Part shown: positions 8,680 to 17,075 of the stretch, piece by piece
Layout of the letters: every line of letters begins with the position of its first letter
Numbering within the stretch: the first letter of the stretch is position 1
Assembly (NCBI GenBank): GCA_028280735.1
Contig: JANQLH010000278.1
Span: forward strand, 1-35,122
Direction of reading: 5' to 3'
From: SAR324 cluster bacterium
Lineage (GTDB): Bacteria; SAR324; XYD2-FULL-50-16
Length of the DNA stretch: 35,122 nucleotides
Made by a program: the position numbers and the translations under genes
The notes under the pieces: generated by a model
What the model was told of the DNA's origin: nothing
Seen by the model: the letters and a program-made list of their open reading frames with translations, nothing else
Database searches by the model: none

Positions 8680-9330
8680 ATGAACAAAGATATACCGGAT
8701 ATTGGAGAAAAGATTCCGGATTTTATTGCCCGGGATTCCAATGATAACCAGTTTTCATTGTCGGAGGCGTTGAACGATACGACATATTTGATGCTGGTCT
8801 TTTATCGCGGACACTGGTGACCTTTCTGTGTCGGCCAGTTGGCTGAAATAAGCAAACACCAGGCAACACTGAACGGTCTGCAAACCAAAGTAGTCGCCAT
8901 TTCTGTAGATGCTCCCAAGCAATCCCGATCATTCAAGGCGGAAAAGTCATTCCTGTTCACCGTCTTGTGCGATACTGACAGAAAGGTAATAAAGCAGTTC
9001 AATCTGCTGAATCCATATGAGCATGCGGGAATCGCCTATCCTGCCATATTTATCATCAAGCCGGGCAGAATCATCGGCTATCGTTCGCTTGATAAAACAG
9101 CCAGCAGGGTAGACCTTACCGAAGTTTTAACTTTTTTGAAGACAGTCAATACCAATCCCGAATATACCCTTCGCTCAGAATCGAAGAAAAACGTGATTAT
9201 TCCCAAAGGCGGCGATCTCCGGCAGTTGGCTAAGAACCTGTTTGTTCGGGGAACCCTTGAGGATTGGAAACACTACATCGGATACCCCCTGGTTGTTATC
9301 AAACTGCTTTTCCGTAAAAAAAACCTATGA
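8680..9330 (+). CDS. Selenocysteine-containing AhpC/TSA-type peroxiredoxin (UGA = Sec47)
   Basis: The frame from ATG 8680 is interrupted only by TGA at 8818-8820 and then stays open to 9330, giving 216 residues. The context is VFYRGHW-U-PFCVGQLAE. In cysteine homologues of this AhpC/TSA-like family the U position is the peroxidatic Cys of an RGxWCPxC motif, so UGA most likely encodes selenocysteine in a UxxC redox site with Cys50. The thioredoxin fold is intact on both sides (PDFIARDSNDNQFSLSEAL before; KVVAISVDAPKQSRSF and YPAIFIIKPGRIIGYR after). A SECIS-like hairpin follows the UGA. Expected role: thiol-dependent peroxide reduction. The stop overlaps the next ATG by 4 bases. A gene caller without recoding would report only the C-terminal part from about 8839. 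Confidence 0.88.
8831..8846 (+). promoter_or_regulatory. Bacterial SECIS-like hairpin for Sec47
   Basis: TCGGCC (8831-8836) pairs with GGCTGA (8841-8846), including one G-U pair, and closes an AGTT loop at 8837-8840. The stem begins 11 bases after the UGA and the loop G is 18 bases after it. Bacterial SECIS elements have a small apical loop with a G among its first two bases, within a few tens of bases of the UGA. The fold was done by eye. Confidence 0.7.
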
Positions 9331-10085
9331 AGAAGATCTTAGCTCTAAGCGCGGTGTTGTTAGTGGTTTTAATGCTTTACGCCGGGTGGATAAAACTCCG
9401 CAGTATGGATTTTGATGATGGGGGATTACCATTGGCCATCCGTTGGGAAGGGTTCTACCACAACATGAACTTAAGAGATGTCGGCTTCAGTATCAATCAA
9501 TGCCTGGGGGAAGACCTTCTTACGGAAACGGTTCTTCTGCGCTCAGCCGGCTGGTTTTCGGGCTGGGACTGTGACAAGGTCGGTAATCCGGATGTGATCT
9601 ACTCACTTAACTACGCTCCAAGCCGGGAAGAACGCTATTTTTGTCAATCGGGAAGTGGTAAGACCATTGGCCGCTATTTTAATCCCGACATTCAATTCAA
9701 AGATCTGGAATTCGTCAAAAACTGGCAGGACCCCAATATTCGAAATGCGGCTTGCCGGGTTCTCGAAGACATGTTTCTTTCCATTCAGGAAGACAAAATG
9801 ATCCTGATTCATTGCGATGCAGGCAGGGACAGGACAGGAGCCTATTCAGCCTTACTGGCTGCCATGGCGGCAGAAGCTGATAACCGCCTTGATCAAAGAA
9901 TGTTAGATGCGATCGAATGTGACTATAGAAAAACCAAGTCTCTTTCAAAAGAGAAACACGGACGCATGGAACAATTCATTAAATCCCTGCGGGATACAGG
10001 AGGTGTTGCCTCGTTTATCCAGCAATCCTGCTCCATCGAACCTCGGATCATCTCCCGTGTAGCTTCAAAATTGATAGCTCAATAA
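9327..10085 (+). CDS. Tyrosine/dual-specificity phosphatase-like protein, membrane-anchored
   Basis: A 252-residue protein with an N-terminal hydrophobic anchor (residues 3-20) and a cysteine-phosphatase domain. The P-loop HCxxGRDRTG is HCDAGRDRTG, with catalytic Cys163 and Arg169 (CX5R). The early NLRDVGFSINQCLG and LLRSAGW match the N-terminal blocks of bacterial Y_phosphatase3/DSP-like enzymes. The anchor suggests a periplasmic or membrane-associated catalytic domain; substrate may be a phosphoprotein or phosphoinositide-like compound. Its ATG overlaps the selenoprotein stop (ATGA), so the two are translationally coupled. It is the last gene of the operon. Confidence 0.85.
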   Translation: MKKILALSAVLLVVLMLYAGWIKLRSMDFDDGGLPLAIRWEGFYHNMNLRDVGFSINQCLGEDLLTETVLLRSAGWFSGWDCDKVGNPDVIYSLNYAPSREERYFCQSGSGKTIGRYFNPDIQFKDLEFVKNWQDPNIRNAACRVLEDMFLSIQEDKMILIHCDAGRDRTGAYSALLAAMAAEADNRLDQRMLDAIECDYRKTKSLSKEKHGRMEQFIKSLRDTGGVASFIQQSCSIEPRIISRVASKLIAQ

Positions 10086-10103
10086 GCGTATTACTTTCTA
10101 ACC

Positions 10104-11285
10104 TTATGCCAACAGCTCTTTTGCTTTTTGCAGTCTGGCGGTAATATTTATCTTTTGAGGGCACCGTTCGGATGCCCGCCTGAGATCCTCATGTTCAAAA
10201 GCCCTGTGGGTTGCTGCAAGTGATTGGTAATTGCTTTTTGCACGTTTCGGGTCCCCATAGTTTTCATAGTACATCAGAAATCGCAGCTGGTCCGCTATCC
10301 TGGTATTTCCTCTTATTGCCGATTCGCAGATGTGAGAACAACCGTTGCAAGCCAGGTGATCAGTATAAGCAGCCAGTTGGTTCAGTTGGTGGAATTCGCT
10401 GGCGCTTAGTTTTGTTGCGGTTCTTGCTGCCGTTGCGTTTTCAACGACCTGCTGGACATTTTGCATTTCAGAGACAATGGTATCGATTCGCTCATCTTCC
10501 CAAACGGACTTTAATTTGGCTTGGGCTAACGAGAAGTTTTTGGAACGAAACTTTACCACGGATTCTTCATCGGAGGAAACCCCACCCATTGTTTTCATGG
10601 CGATTAAACCGATACCTGCGCGTTTACAATCATCAATCGCCTTATTGAGCTCTCGATCCCCGTATCTGCGGAAATTGTAACGAAACATAATAGCGTCGAT
10701 GCCACCAACCTGCACCGCCTTTTTCATTGAACCAACCACGTCGCCGCTATGGATGGAATACCCAAAAAAGCGGGTTTTTCCCGATTTTTTTAATGAATCG
10801 GCAACTTTTAAATAATCCTGTGATAAATCGCCCGGTCCGCTAATTCCGTGAATTAGGTACAGATCCAAATAGTCTGTCTTTAATTGACGAAGGCATTTGT
10901 CGGCATCTTCCTTAAAACCATTAGCTGTCCAGGCACCGGACTTGGATGTGATCCAGAGCTTCTTTCTGTTTCCGATCTGGCTCATGAAATTTGCAATTGC
11001 TTTGTGCGATGAACCCCATCCGTAGCTGATGGCGGTATCGATCCAGTAAACTCCCTCTTTAAAGCAGCGATGCATGATCTTGTCATATGTTGTATCCATA
11101 GACTGGGCCGTACCCAGGTGGAGGATCGGCAGGGAATCCCCTGTTGAACCGAATTTTCTATGCGGAATTTTTCCGGCAGCGAAAGCGGGAGTCGATAAGT
11201 TACTTGTCGATGCCAGACCCAAACCGGCAGCAGATATCATTGCACCCTTGATAAAACTACGCCTTTTTATATTTTTATTTTCCAT
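10104..11285 (-). CDS. Tat-exported aldo/keto reductase with C-terminal Fe-S motif
   Basis: A 393-residue protein with a twin-arginine signal (KRRSFIKGA, then a hydrophobic stretch to about residue 36). The aldo/keto reductase TIM barrel follows: KFGSTGDSLPILHLGTA, catalytic-type Asp/Tyr in IDTAISYGWG, Lys in LWITSKSG and His in LYLIHGIS. Near the C-terminus, CNGCSHIC plus a later ERCPQKI gives CxxCxxxC...CP, a [4Fe-4S] binding pattern found in the Fe-S subgroup of this family. It is probably folded in the cytosol and exported. GGAGT precedes the ATG. It ends the DUF6599-DUF362-polyferredoxin series, 72 bases downstream. Substrate unknown. Confidence 0.87.
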   Translation of the reverse strand: MENKNIKRRSFIKGAMISAAGLGLASTSNLSTPAFAAGKIPHRKFGSTGDSLPILHLGTAQSMDTTYDKIMHRCFKEGVYWIDTAISYGWGSSHKAIANFMSQIGNRKKLWITSKSGAWTANGFKEDADKCLRQLKTDYLDLYLIHGISGPGDLSQDYLKVADSLKKSGKTRFFGYSIHSGDVVGSMKKAVQVGGIDAIMFRYNFRRYGDRELNKAIDDCKRAGIGLIAMKTMGGVSSDEESVVKFRSKNFSLAQAKLKSVWEDERIDTIVSEMQNVQQVVENATAARTATKLSASEFHQLNQLAAYTDHLACNGCSHICESAIRGNTRIADQLRFLMYYENYGDPKRAKSNYQSLAATHRAFEHEDLRRASERCPQKINITARLQKAKELLA

Positions 11286-11357
11286 AGGACTCCACAGAAA
11301 GGAAATGTTGATGTAACAACCAGTTTATTGAAAAAAATCAGTTAAATCAGTATTATA

Positions 11358-12956
11358 CTATCCTTCCTCCTGATAGCGATGTTTTAACAACAATTTTCGA
11401 TATTGGGACCGGCTTTCGCCCACAGCTGTAACGTACACAGCAGCCTGATCCGTAACCGGGCATTCTGTCTGACAAATGCCGCATCCGATGCAAAGATCGG
11501 GAACAATAAAAGGTTTGTTTAAAGTAATCAGCTCGCCAAAAACGTCTTTTGTCTCCACATCCTTGGTTTGTATAGCCTTGGGTGCAACCGGACAAACTTC
11601 TTCACAAACCACGCAAGGGATTTCATTAGCCCAGGGTAAACAGCGATTAGTGTCCATAAAAGCGGTGCCTAATCGAATTGGTCCGTTGTTCTCGAAGGGA
11701 CCTTTTCCCATTTTTTCCGCAACGGAGATTTTCCGGATAGCACCTGTAGGACAGGCTTCGGAGCAAAGGGTACATTTTTGTTGGCAATGCCCGATGTTAA
11801 ATTTCATGACAGGCGTCCACAACGCTTCAAATCCTCCTTCCAGAAAACCGGCTGGTTGCAGGACATTGGTGGGACAGATATTGAGACACTGATCACATTT
11901 TATACACCTGGCGAGAAACTCGTTTTCCTCAACAGAACCCGGCGGTCTGATCATCAGCGGGGAATAAGCGTCGTTCGAGGTCTTTCCGTTAATTTTAATC
12001 AACGGATAGCTTATCAAACCAAGCACACCTGCAAACACCAGCTTACGCTTTGAATAGTCCGGAGCCGGTCTGACCTGGTTTTGGTCCAGGTTGAACATCG
12101 AATAGCGAATTGCATCTTCTGGGCAATCATCCAGACAATTCAAGCAAGCCAGGCATTCACTGAGGCGTAGTTTTCCTTGTGGATCACATGCTCCCTCACA
12201 CCTGGTTAGGCAAAGGTTGCAATCCGTGCATTTTTCAATATCCCGATTGATTCTCAACAGAGAAAACCTGCTGAGAAATCCCAGCAGGGCACCGGTTGGG
12301 CAAAGAACCCGGCAAAAAAAACGCGGATGCCAGATGTTGACAGCAACAAAACCGATAAACAAAACACCGATCCAGAACGATCCTAAAAAAATTCTTTCGG
12401 TGGTACCCGGTTTGAAGGTTAACAATTCGATAACTTTGTCCGGGGCAAAAACACCCAGCTTTCCGATCAACATATCCCAGGTTGGGATTAGCGTCGTGGA
12501 AAATGATCGATAAAGGATTGCAAGCGGGTCCAGCCAGCCAATCTGCAAAGCTCCGAAGGTAGCAGAAATCAGAAATATAATGAGCAATGAATACTTAATG
12601 AATTGGCGGGACCTGTAAGTATTCTTCTTTCGCAAAAGCTCAGAGTTTTTATTATTGAAAAGCCAGCCTGTGAATTGGTGCAAGGTTCCCAACGGGCAGA
12701 TCCAGTTGCAGAAAACACGACCAAAAAGGAAGGTTAATCCAAGAATAATCAGTGACCAGCCCAGAAAGCCATAAACAAAACCTGTTGAAAGCAATGTTGA
12801 AACCAGGAGCAGGGGATTAATCTCCATTAACCTGGAAACCGGGTAGCCAAAAATTCTGGAAGTCCAGGCTGCATATAAGGATAAAATGAAAAAAACGAAA
12901 AAAAGAACCTGACTTAGAATGCGGACATTGGTTAAACGCAGCAGGGAATATTTCAT
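11358..12956 (-). CDS. NapH/MauN-like membrane polyferredoxin
   Basis: A 532-residue integral membrane iron-sulfur protein. The N-terminal half has several membrane helices and the NapH/CcoG-type motifs GRVFCNWICPLG and FFCRVLCPTGALLGF. Then come ferredoxin-type [4Fe-4S] motifs: CTDCNLCLTRC, CLACLNCLDDCP, CIKCDQCLNICP, CTLCSEACP, CVVCEEVCP and CIGCGICQTECP. Such proteins pass electrons between the quinone pool and periplasmic reductases. It starts 4 bases inside the end of the DUF362 gene (ATGA overlap). The likely partners are the Tat-exported DUF362 protein and aldo/keto reductase of the same operon; electron donor and acceptor are not shown by the sequence. Confidence 0.9.
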   Translation of the reverse strand: MKYSLLRLTNVRILSQVLFFVFFILSLYAAWTSRIFGYPVSRLMEINPLLLVSTLLSTGFVYGFLGWSLIILGLTFLFGRVFCNWICPLGTLHQFTGWLFNNKNSELLRKKNTYRSRQFIKYSLLIIFLISATFGALQIGWLDPLAILYRSFSTTLIPTWDMLIGKLGVFAPDKVIELLTFKPGTTERIFLGSFWIGVLFIGFVAVNIWHPRFFCRVLCPTGALLGFLSRFSLLRINRDIEKCTDCNLCLTRCEGACDPQGKLRLSECLACLNCLDDCPEDAIRYSMFNLDQNQVRPAPDYSKRKLVFAGVLGLISYPLIKINGKTSNDAYSPLMIRPPGSVEENEFLARCIKCDQCLNICPTNVLQPAGFLEGGFEALWTPVMKFNIGHCQQKCTLCSEACPTGAIRKISVAEKMGKGPFENNGPIRLGTAFMDTNRCLPWANEIPCVVCEEVCPVAPKAIQTKDVETKDVFGELITLNKPFIVPDLCIGCGICQTECPVTDQAAVYVTAVGESRSQYRKLLLKHRYQEEG

Positions 12957-14035
12957 GTTAGCTCCCTGATTCTGCCACTGGGATCGATTTTACCAGCTCC
13001 TTTCATTTCGGATTTCATCAAGTATTCCGGTAGCTCTCTGCCTCTTTCCAAAAGATTGGTTACAGCCCAGGCATCCATCGCTACCTGATCGGTGCCTGCA
13101 ATGATGGTATGTTTCATCACAACATCACTGGGGATACCCCCGGTTGGACCGTTACGCATCAATACCCGCATGCCGTCCAAAATGGTGAGGGTAGGCCGGA
13201 TCATAATGGCCAGATCGGAAATGATTTCGTGAATATCCTGATGGAACTGATTTCGTTTGCCTCCCAGGAGGCCGTACCAGTTTTTAATCCCCAGGGAGGC
13301 ACTACATAAATTATGATCTTTTACCGGTGCCAGTCCGATAACCTTTGTGACATTTCGAAAAGGGCGATGAAAAAAACTCCAGTTTTTTATCAGGACGGCG
13401 TCCGGTGTATGGAGGTTGCGGAACGCATTACCATCCGGGAGATACACCCGGGCTCCGGCATTCTCGACAGCCCGTTTAATACCACTTTTTTCAAAACTGT
13501 CCGCCGGGGATTCGATTGGATTGTCGGCCACTTTTACTTCTGCTGCCCGACATTCCAGGTAAAGCATGGTTATCAATTCGGAGATGATTTCCGGATGTGT
13601 GGTTGCCCCCAGGTTTGGAGAACGATCAAATGCAGCATTGGGTTTTACCAATACCACATCCCCCGGTTTGATAAACCGTTTCAATCCTCCAATAGCATCC
13701 AGCGCTTTTCTCAGTGTCACCCCGGTTTCTCCTTGTCTGCCTATGCCAACATCGGGAAAGTTGTTATCCGATTCGACTCTAAAATCCCGGAGGGTATAAA
13801 TCTCCGGTTTGGGTAGGCTTCTCAGTCCCGTTTTGTCTTTTAAAGAAAACTTGTAATCTTCCGGGGCAAAGGACAAATAACCCAATCCTGCCGTCAATCC
13901 AGCCATGGCAGTTGCCCTGGTGATGAATTGACGCCGGCTCAACGGTTTTTTTTCTTTTGAATTAGTTTTCGAATCCGGATTCATTGGCGAGAATTGCAGA
14001 GGTTCGTTGTATATATTGTTGGGCGATGTCGACAC
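12953..14035 (-). CDS. DUF362 domain protein with Tat signal
   Basis: A 360-residue protein. A twin-arginine motif (LSRRQFITRA) and hydrophobic stretch near residues 34-55 mark it as Tat-exported. The DUF362 domain follows: GDVVLVKPNAAFDRSPNLGATTHPEIISELI, VKVADNPI, KNWYGLLGGKRNQFHQDIHEIISDLA and LTILDGMRVLMRNGPTGG. DUF362 proteins usually accompany ferredoxin-type modules. The annotated start is GTG 14035 with a GGGGTGG site upstream; ATG 13984 is equally possible and would cut the overlap with the DUF6599 gene from 74 to 23 bases. Function beyond the redox context is unknown. Confidence 0.87.
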   Translation of the reverse strand: MSTSPNNIYNEPLQFSPMNPDSKTNSKEKKPLSRRQFITRATAMAGLTAGLGYLSFAPEDYKFSLKDKTGLRSLPKPEIYTLRDFRVESDNNFPDVGIGRQGETGVTLRKALDAIGGLKRFIKPGDVVLVKPNAAFDRSPNLGATTHPEIISELITMLYLECRAAEVKVADNPIESPADSFEKSGIKRAVENAGARVYLPDGNAFRNLHTPDAVLIKNWSFFHRPFRNVTKVIGLAPVKDHNLCSASLGIKNWYGLLGGKRNQFHQDIHEIISDLAIMIRPTLTILDGMRVLMRNGPTGGIPSDVVMKHTIIAGTDQVAMDAWAVTNLLERGRELPEYLMKSEMKGAGKIDPSGRIRELT

Positions 14036-15065
14036 TTTTCATTTTTTCCACCCCAAAAATCACCGATCCTTCCTGACGAATCACAAACCAGGTGTTCAGA
14101 TACAAATGTTGCATCACTGCGAAATTGGGAGTGCTTCTCACTGTTTTATAATCATATTGTTGCTCTTGAACCAACCTGGAAAACAAGACAGGCTCTTGCT
14201 TATCTTCGGCAAGCCTGTGGATAAAAACCCGTCCCGATGTGCCAGGGTCAGGAGCACCAAACCAAAAATCCCTGGCAAAATCAAACTGAAATACATTGTT
14301 GCTTTGATAGCTTATAAAAGCAGGATTGATCTTCAGCATTTCTGCAAGGATATGGTACTCAAAGGGTATATCGGATTCTGCCTGCGGTAATGAAACCAGG
14401 AGTTTCATTACGTTTTCCGCTTTGCTGCTAATTACCGGCGATTCGCTGTTACCAATTAAACGGGCGAAAAACCTGCCTTTTCTGCCAACGGCTCCGGCCG
14501 TATTGACAATATAAACAACGCTTTCATGGCTTTTTACCCTTGCTTCCGGTGATACATATTCAGCAAAAACCCCCAGGCTGCCTTTTAAATCACCTTGGTC
14601 GTAAAGCTCGATACCAATTTCGTTGGCTCCTTGGGAATCGGCAATACGGATAAACTGCATTTTTTGGAATCCCTGTTTAAGGAATTTGTCCGCCTCACCG
14701 TTAATTTTCTCAAACAAGTTATCGGCATTAAATTCTCTTAGAGAGCTGCTTATCTGCCAGGAGTCGTTGAGAATATCCCGGGTCAACAGTCCGGTGTCAG
14801 GAGCCGGGGCTAATTGTTGGTTCTGCGTCTCGGACCATCGCTGTAGTGGCGCATGGTATATTTCAGAGGTAATGATGCCCGTATTCAGGTATTTGTCCGG
14901 CAGATCCCTGGATTCGGGATCAAAATTGTTCCGCTGCAAGACCAACCAGCTGATCACCAGGATCAGACCGGTGATGATTATTGATGAGATAATCAGTTCA
15001 AACGGTGGGATGTTTGACCTGTTAACGCGACGTTTACGCCGGTTAAATAGGGCTTCGGATTTCAA
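13962..15065 (-). CDS. DUF6599-type membrane-anchored protein
   Basis: A 367-residue protein with one N-terminal membrane anchor (about residues 23-44, after a basic RRKRRVNR stretch) and a periplasmic domain. Recognisable family features are NLFEKINGEADKFLKQGF, IGIELYDQGDLKGSLGVFAEY and GRKGRFFARLIG. The assignment to DUF6599 is from memory of this pattern. The start is TTG 15065 with AGGA about 10 bases upstream. It heads the four-gene minus-strand redox series and overlaps the next gene, so it is probably an accessory subunit of the same membrane complex. No catalytic residues can be named. Confidence 0.72.
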   Translation of the reverse strand: MKSEALFNRRKRRVNRSNIPPFELIISSIIITGLILVISWLVLQRNNFDPESRDLPDKYLNTGIITSEIYHAPLQRWSETQNQQLAPAPDTGLLTRDILNDSWQISSSLREFNADNLFEKINGEADKFLKQGFQKMQFIRIADSQGANEIGIELYDQGDLKGSLGVFAEYVSPEARVKSHESVVYIVNTAGAVGRKGRFFARLIGNSESPVISSKAENVMKLLVSLPQAESDIPFEYHILAEMLKINPAFISYQSNNVFQFDFARDFWFGAPDPGTSGRVFIHRLAEDKQEPVLFSRLVQEQQYDYKTVRSTPNFAVMQHLYLNTWFVIRQEGSVIFGVEKMKSVDIAQQYIQRTSAILANESGFEN

Positions 15066-15244
15066 TCTGTCCGTCCTGAAGAAATTGACTGTCAGTCTAA
15101 ATTGATGAGCTAAACTATATCAAAGCCAACTTGATTTGATAACATAAAATGTCAAGCTGGTGTCAAGAGAGATGGCTAGAGGGCTGAAGAGTTGCACTTC
15201 AGCCTGATGTTGTGGTTTTTGTTCGTAGTTCGAAACCTGTGAAA

Positions 15245-16042
15245 TTAAAATCCTTCCAAGCGCATAGAATTCTTATCGCTGCATATATAAGCATATGCGC
15301 TGTGATTATGTATCGATTCAAAGTTTTCTACACTGATGGAAAACCAGGTAATGTTATCATCTTTTTCCAATTGCAGGGCTATGTCTCGCACAATGTCCTC
15401 GACAAACTTCGGATTGTCATACGCTCTTTCGGTAACTGCTTTTTCATCGGATCGCTTCAGGATTGAGTAGAGTTCGCAGGAACCGGCAGACTCAACCATG
15501 GTAATCATTTCTTCCATCCAGATAAACTCCTTGAAACGTGTCAGCAAGGTCACTTCACCTCGTTGATTGTGAGCGCCGTAATCGCTGATTTCTTTAGAGC
15601 AGGGACAAAGAGAGGTAATAGGCACCCTTAGTTCCAACAAAATGTCGGCATCACCGTTTTCAAGGGTTTTGGCAATAAATCCGCAATTGTAGTCCATCAA
15701 ACCGACCGCACCGCTCACCGGGGCTTTTTTCTCAATGAAATAGGGAAAGCGTACTTCGATATGCGCTGATTTTGCGCCTAGTTGTCGTTTCATCTCCTCC
15801 AAAATCATGGAAAATGATTTTAGCGACACTTCATTTCGAAACACGTGAAGCATTTCAATGAACCGGCTCATATGGGTTCCCCTGGCCTCTTGCGGCAGAT
15901 CTACAAACATATCGATGGATGCAGTTGTGGACTGGTATTGATTCGCTCTGTCCAAAACAGTAATGGGGTACTTGATTCCTTTTACTCCAACCCGATCAAT
16001 AGCTATGTTTCTGTAATCTTTTGTGTTTTGCAAGTCTATCAT
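15245..16042 (-). CDS. folE2: GTP cyclohydrolase FolE2
   Basis: A 265-residue type IB GTP cyclohydrolase (COG1469). The signature SLCPCSKEISDYGAHNQRG holds the catalytic Cys (Cys146, with Cys148 nearby) and the His/Glu environment; GTHMSRFIEML, EVRFPYFI and the C-terminal VENFESIHNHSAYAY are also conserved. It converts GTP to dihydroneopterin triphosphate, the first step of folate (and queuosine) synthesis, and is less dependent on zinc than FolE1. AAAGGA lies just before the ATG. A DHFR/RibD-like reductase lies about 1 kb away on the same strand. Confidence 0.95.
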   Translation of the reverse strand: MIDLQNTKDYRNIAIDRVGVKGIKYPITVLDRANQYQSTTASIDMFVDLPQEARGTHMSRFIEMLHVFRNEVSLKSFSMILEEMKRQLGAKSAHIEVRFPYFIEKKAPVSGAVGLMDYNCGFIAKTLENGDADILLELRVPITSLCPCSKEISDYGAHNQRGEVTLLTRFKEFIWMEEMITMVESAGSCELYSILKRSDEKAVTERAYDNPKFVEDIVRDIALQLEKDDNITWFSISVENFESIHNHSAYAYICSDKNSMRLEGF

Positions 16043-16141
16043 TTGATTTCCTTTATGAGGTTCTTCTCTTGGTTCGGAATCAGGTAACTTGTGCGTTTAA
16101 AAGACGCTTGTTAAATTGATACCTTGAAACGATTTATCTTC

Positions 16142-16155
16142 ACTTTCCGGAAAGT
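16142..16155. promoter_or_regulatory. Perfect 14-bp palindrome (possible operator)
   Basis: ACTTTCCGGAAAGT is its own reverse complement. It lies 8 bases before the CDP-alcohol phosphatidyltransferase start and 100 bases upstream of folE2, in the divergent gap. It could bind a dimeric regulator; its GGAAAG half could also serve as a Shine-Dalgarno-like sequence. Confidence 0.35.
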
Positions 16156-16163
16156 CATCCCGG

Positions 16164-17054
16164 ATGGATTATTCAATCTGTTTTGTAAAAAGTGTTGTGG
16201 GTTTAAGATTTCAATCCTTCGTCCAATCTGAATTTATAAGCGGTTTTAAAAAAAGTATGAGGCCTAACTGGTCTTTTTCCTTCCGTGTCGATGAGTTTCT
16301 CTGTTTTCTTGCCTGGCCCCTGGTTTATTCTCTCTCGTTCACAAGGGTGACTCCCAATCAGGTGGCGTTTGTCTCATTTTTGAGCGGAATGGGATTTTTA
16401 GTTGCTTTGTTCCTGGATTACCTGGCTGCGTATCCTATTCCATTGTTTTTTTTGCTCCTCGCCAGAATCGTGCTTGACTGTGTGGATGGACAGTTAGCAA
16501 GGTATACACATCAAACTTCCAACCTTGGAGCTTTGTATGATTTGGTGTCCGATTTCATTTTTGCCATCGGGTTGTTTTTCTGCCTGGGATATGTCCTGAT
16601 AGTTCACCAGGAAACAGCTGCAGACATGGTGATTCCAACAGTCGCCATTGCCCTGTTTTGCTTTTTGACCTCTTCAACAGTATTTTCTTACATTTCCGCG
16701 TTGGAGCGATCTTCAGATCTGTATCCCGCGGAAGTTCGGAGACGATTCATTGCCAGGTTGGAAAATGATCGTCCGGAAAGTGCTTTTTACGGATTCAAAT
16801 TAGCCGTATTCAATTTCTTGTTTCTTTGCAGTTGGCGGATCATCTCCTATATCAGCTTTTTATTGGTGGTTAATCCTGAAAAGTCGGAGCATCACAAATC
16901 GGCACTTGGAATTTTGTCACCATTGGAATTTGGTATGCACCTGACTGTTCTGGCGATTATCATCTTGTTTCAGGTTAGCCTGGTTTACTTTTTGATATTC
17001 GAAATCATTGCCTTTTGTGCCTATTTCCTGATCCTTCTCTACCATTATCGCTAG
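16164..17054 (+). CDS. CDP-alcohol phosphatidyltransferase family protein
   Basis: A 296-residue integral membrane enzyme. The complete CDP-alcohol phosphotransferase signature DX2DGX2ARX8GX3DX3D is present: Asp105, Asp108-Gly109, Ala112-Arg113, Gly122, Asp126 and Asp130. Six or so membrane segments surround it (about 46-62, 67-100, 131-150, 157-175, 208-235, 254-292). It should transfer a phosphoalcohol headgroup from a CDP-linked donor; whether the acceptor is diacylglycerol, inositol phosphate or another alcohol is not visible. Start ATG 16164 is used; ATG 16258 is an alternative. It faces away from folE2 and has no same-strand partner. Confidence 0.88.
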   Translation: MDYSICFVKSVVGLRFQSFVQSEFISGFKKSMRPNWSFSFRVDEFLCFLAWPLVYSLSFTRVTPNQVAFVSFLSGMGFLVALFLDYLAAYPIPLFFLLLARIVLDCVDGQLARYTHQTSNLGALYDLVSDFIFAIGLFFCLGYVLIVHQETAADMVIPTVAIALFCFLTSSTVFSYISALERSSDLYPAEVRRRFIARLENDRPESAFYGFKLAVFNFLFLCSWRIISYISFLLVVNPEKSEHHKSALGILSPLEFGMHLTVLAIIILFQVSLVYFLIFEIIAFCAYFLILLYHYR

Positions 17055-17075
17055 TACCGAAAGTGCATGTTTTTG

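Noticed and set aside
13313-13816. A 167-codon plus-strand frame
   Set aside because: Antisense to the DUF362 gene with no supporting start signal.
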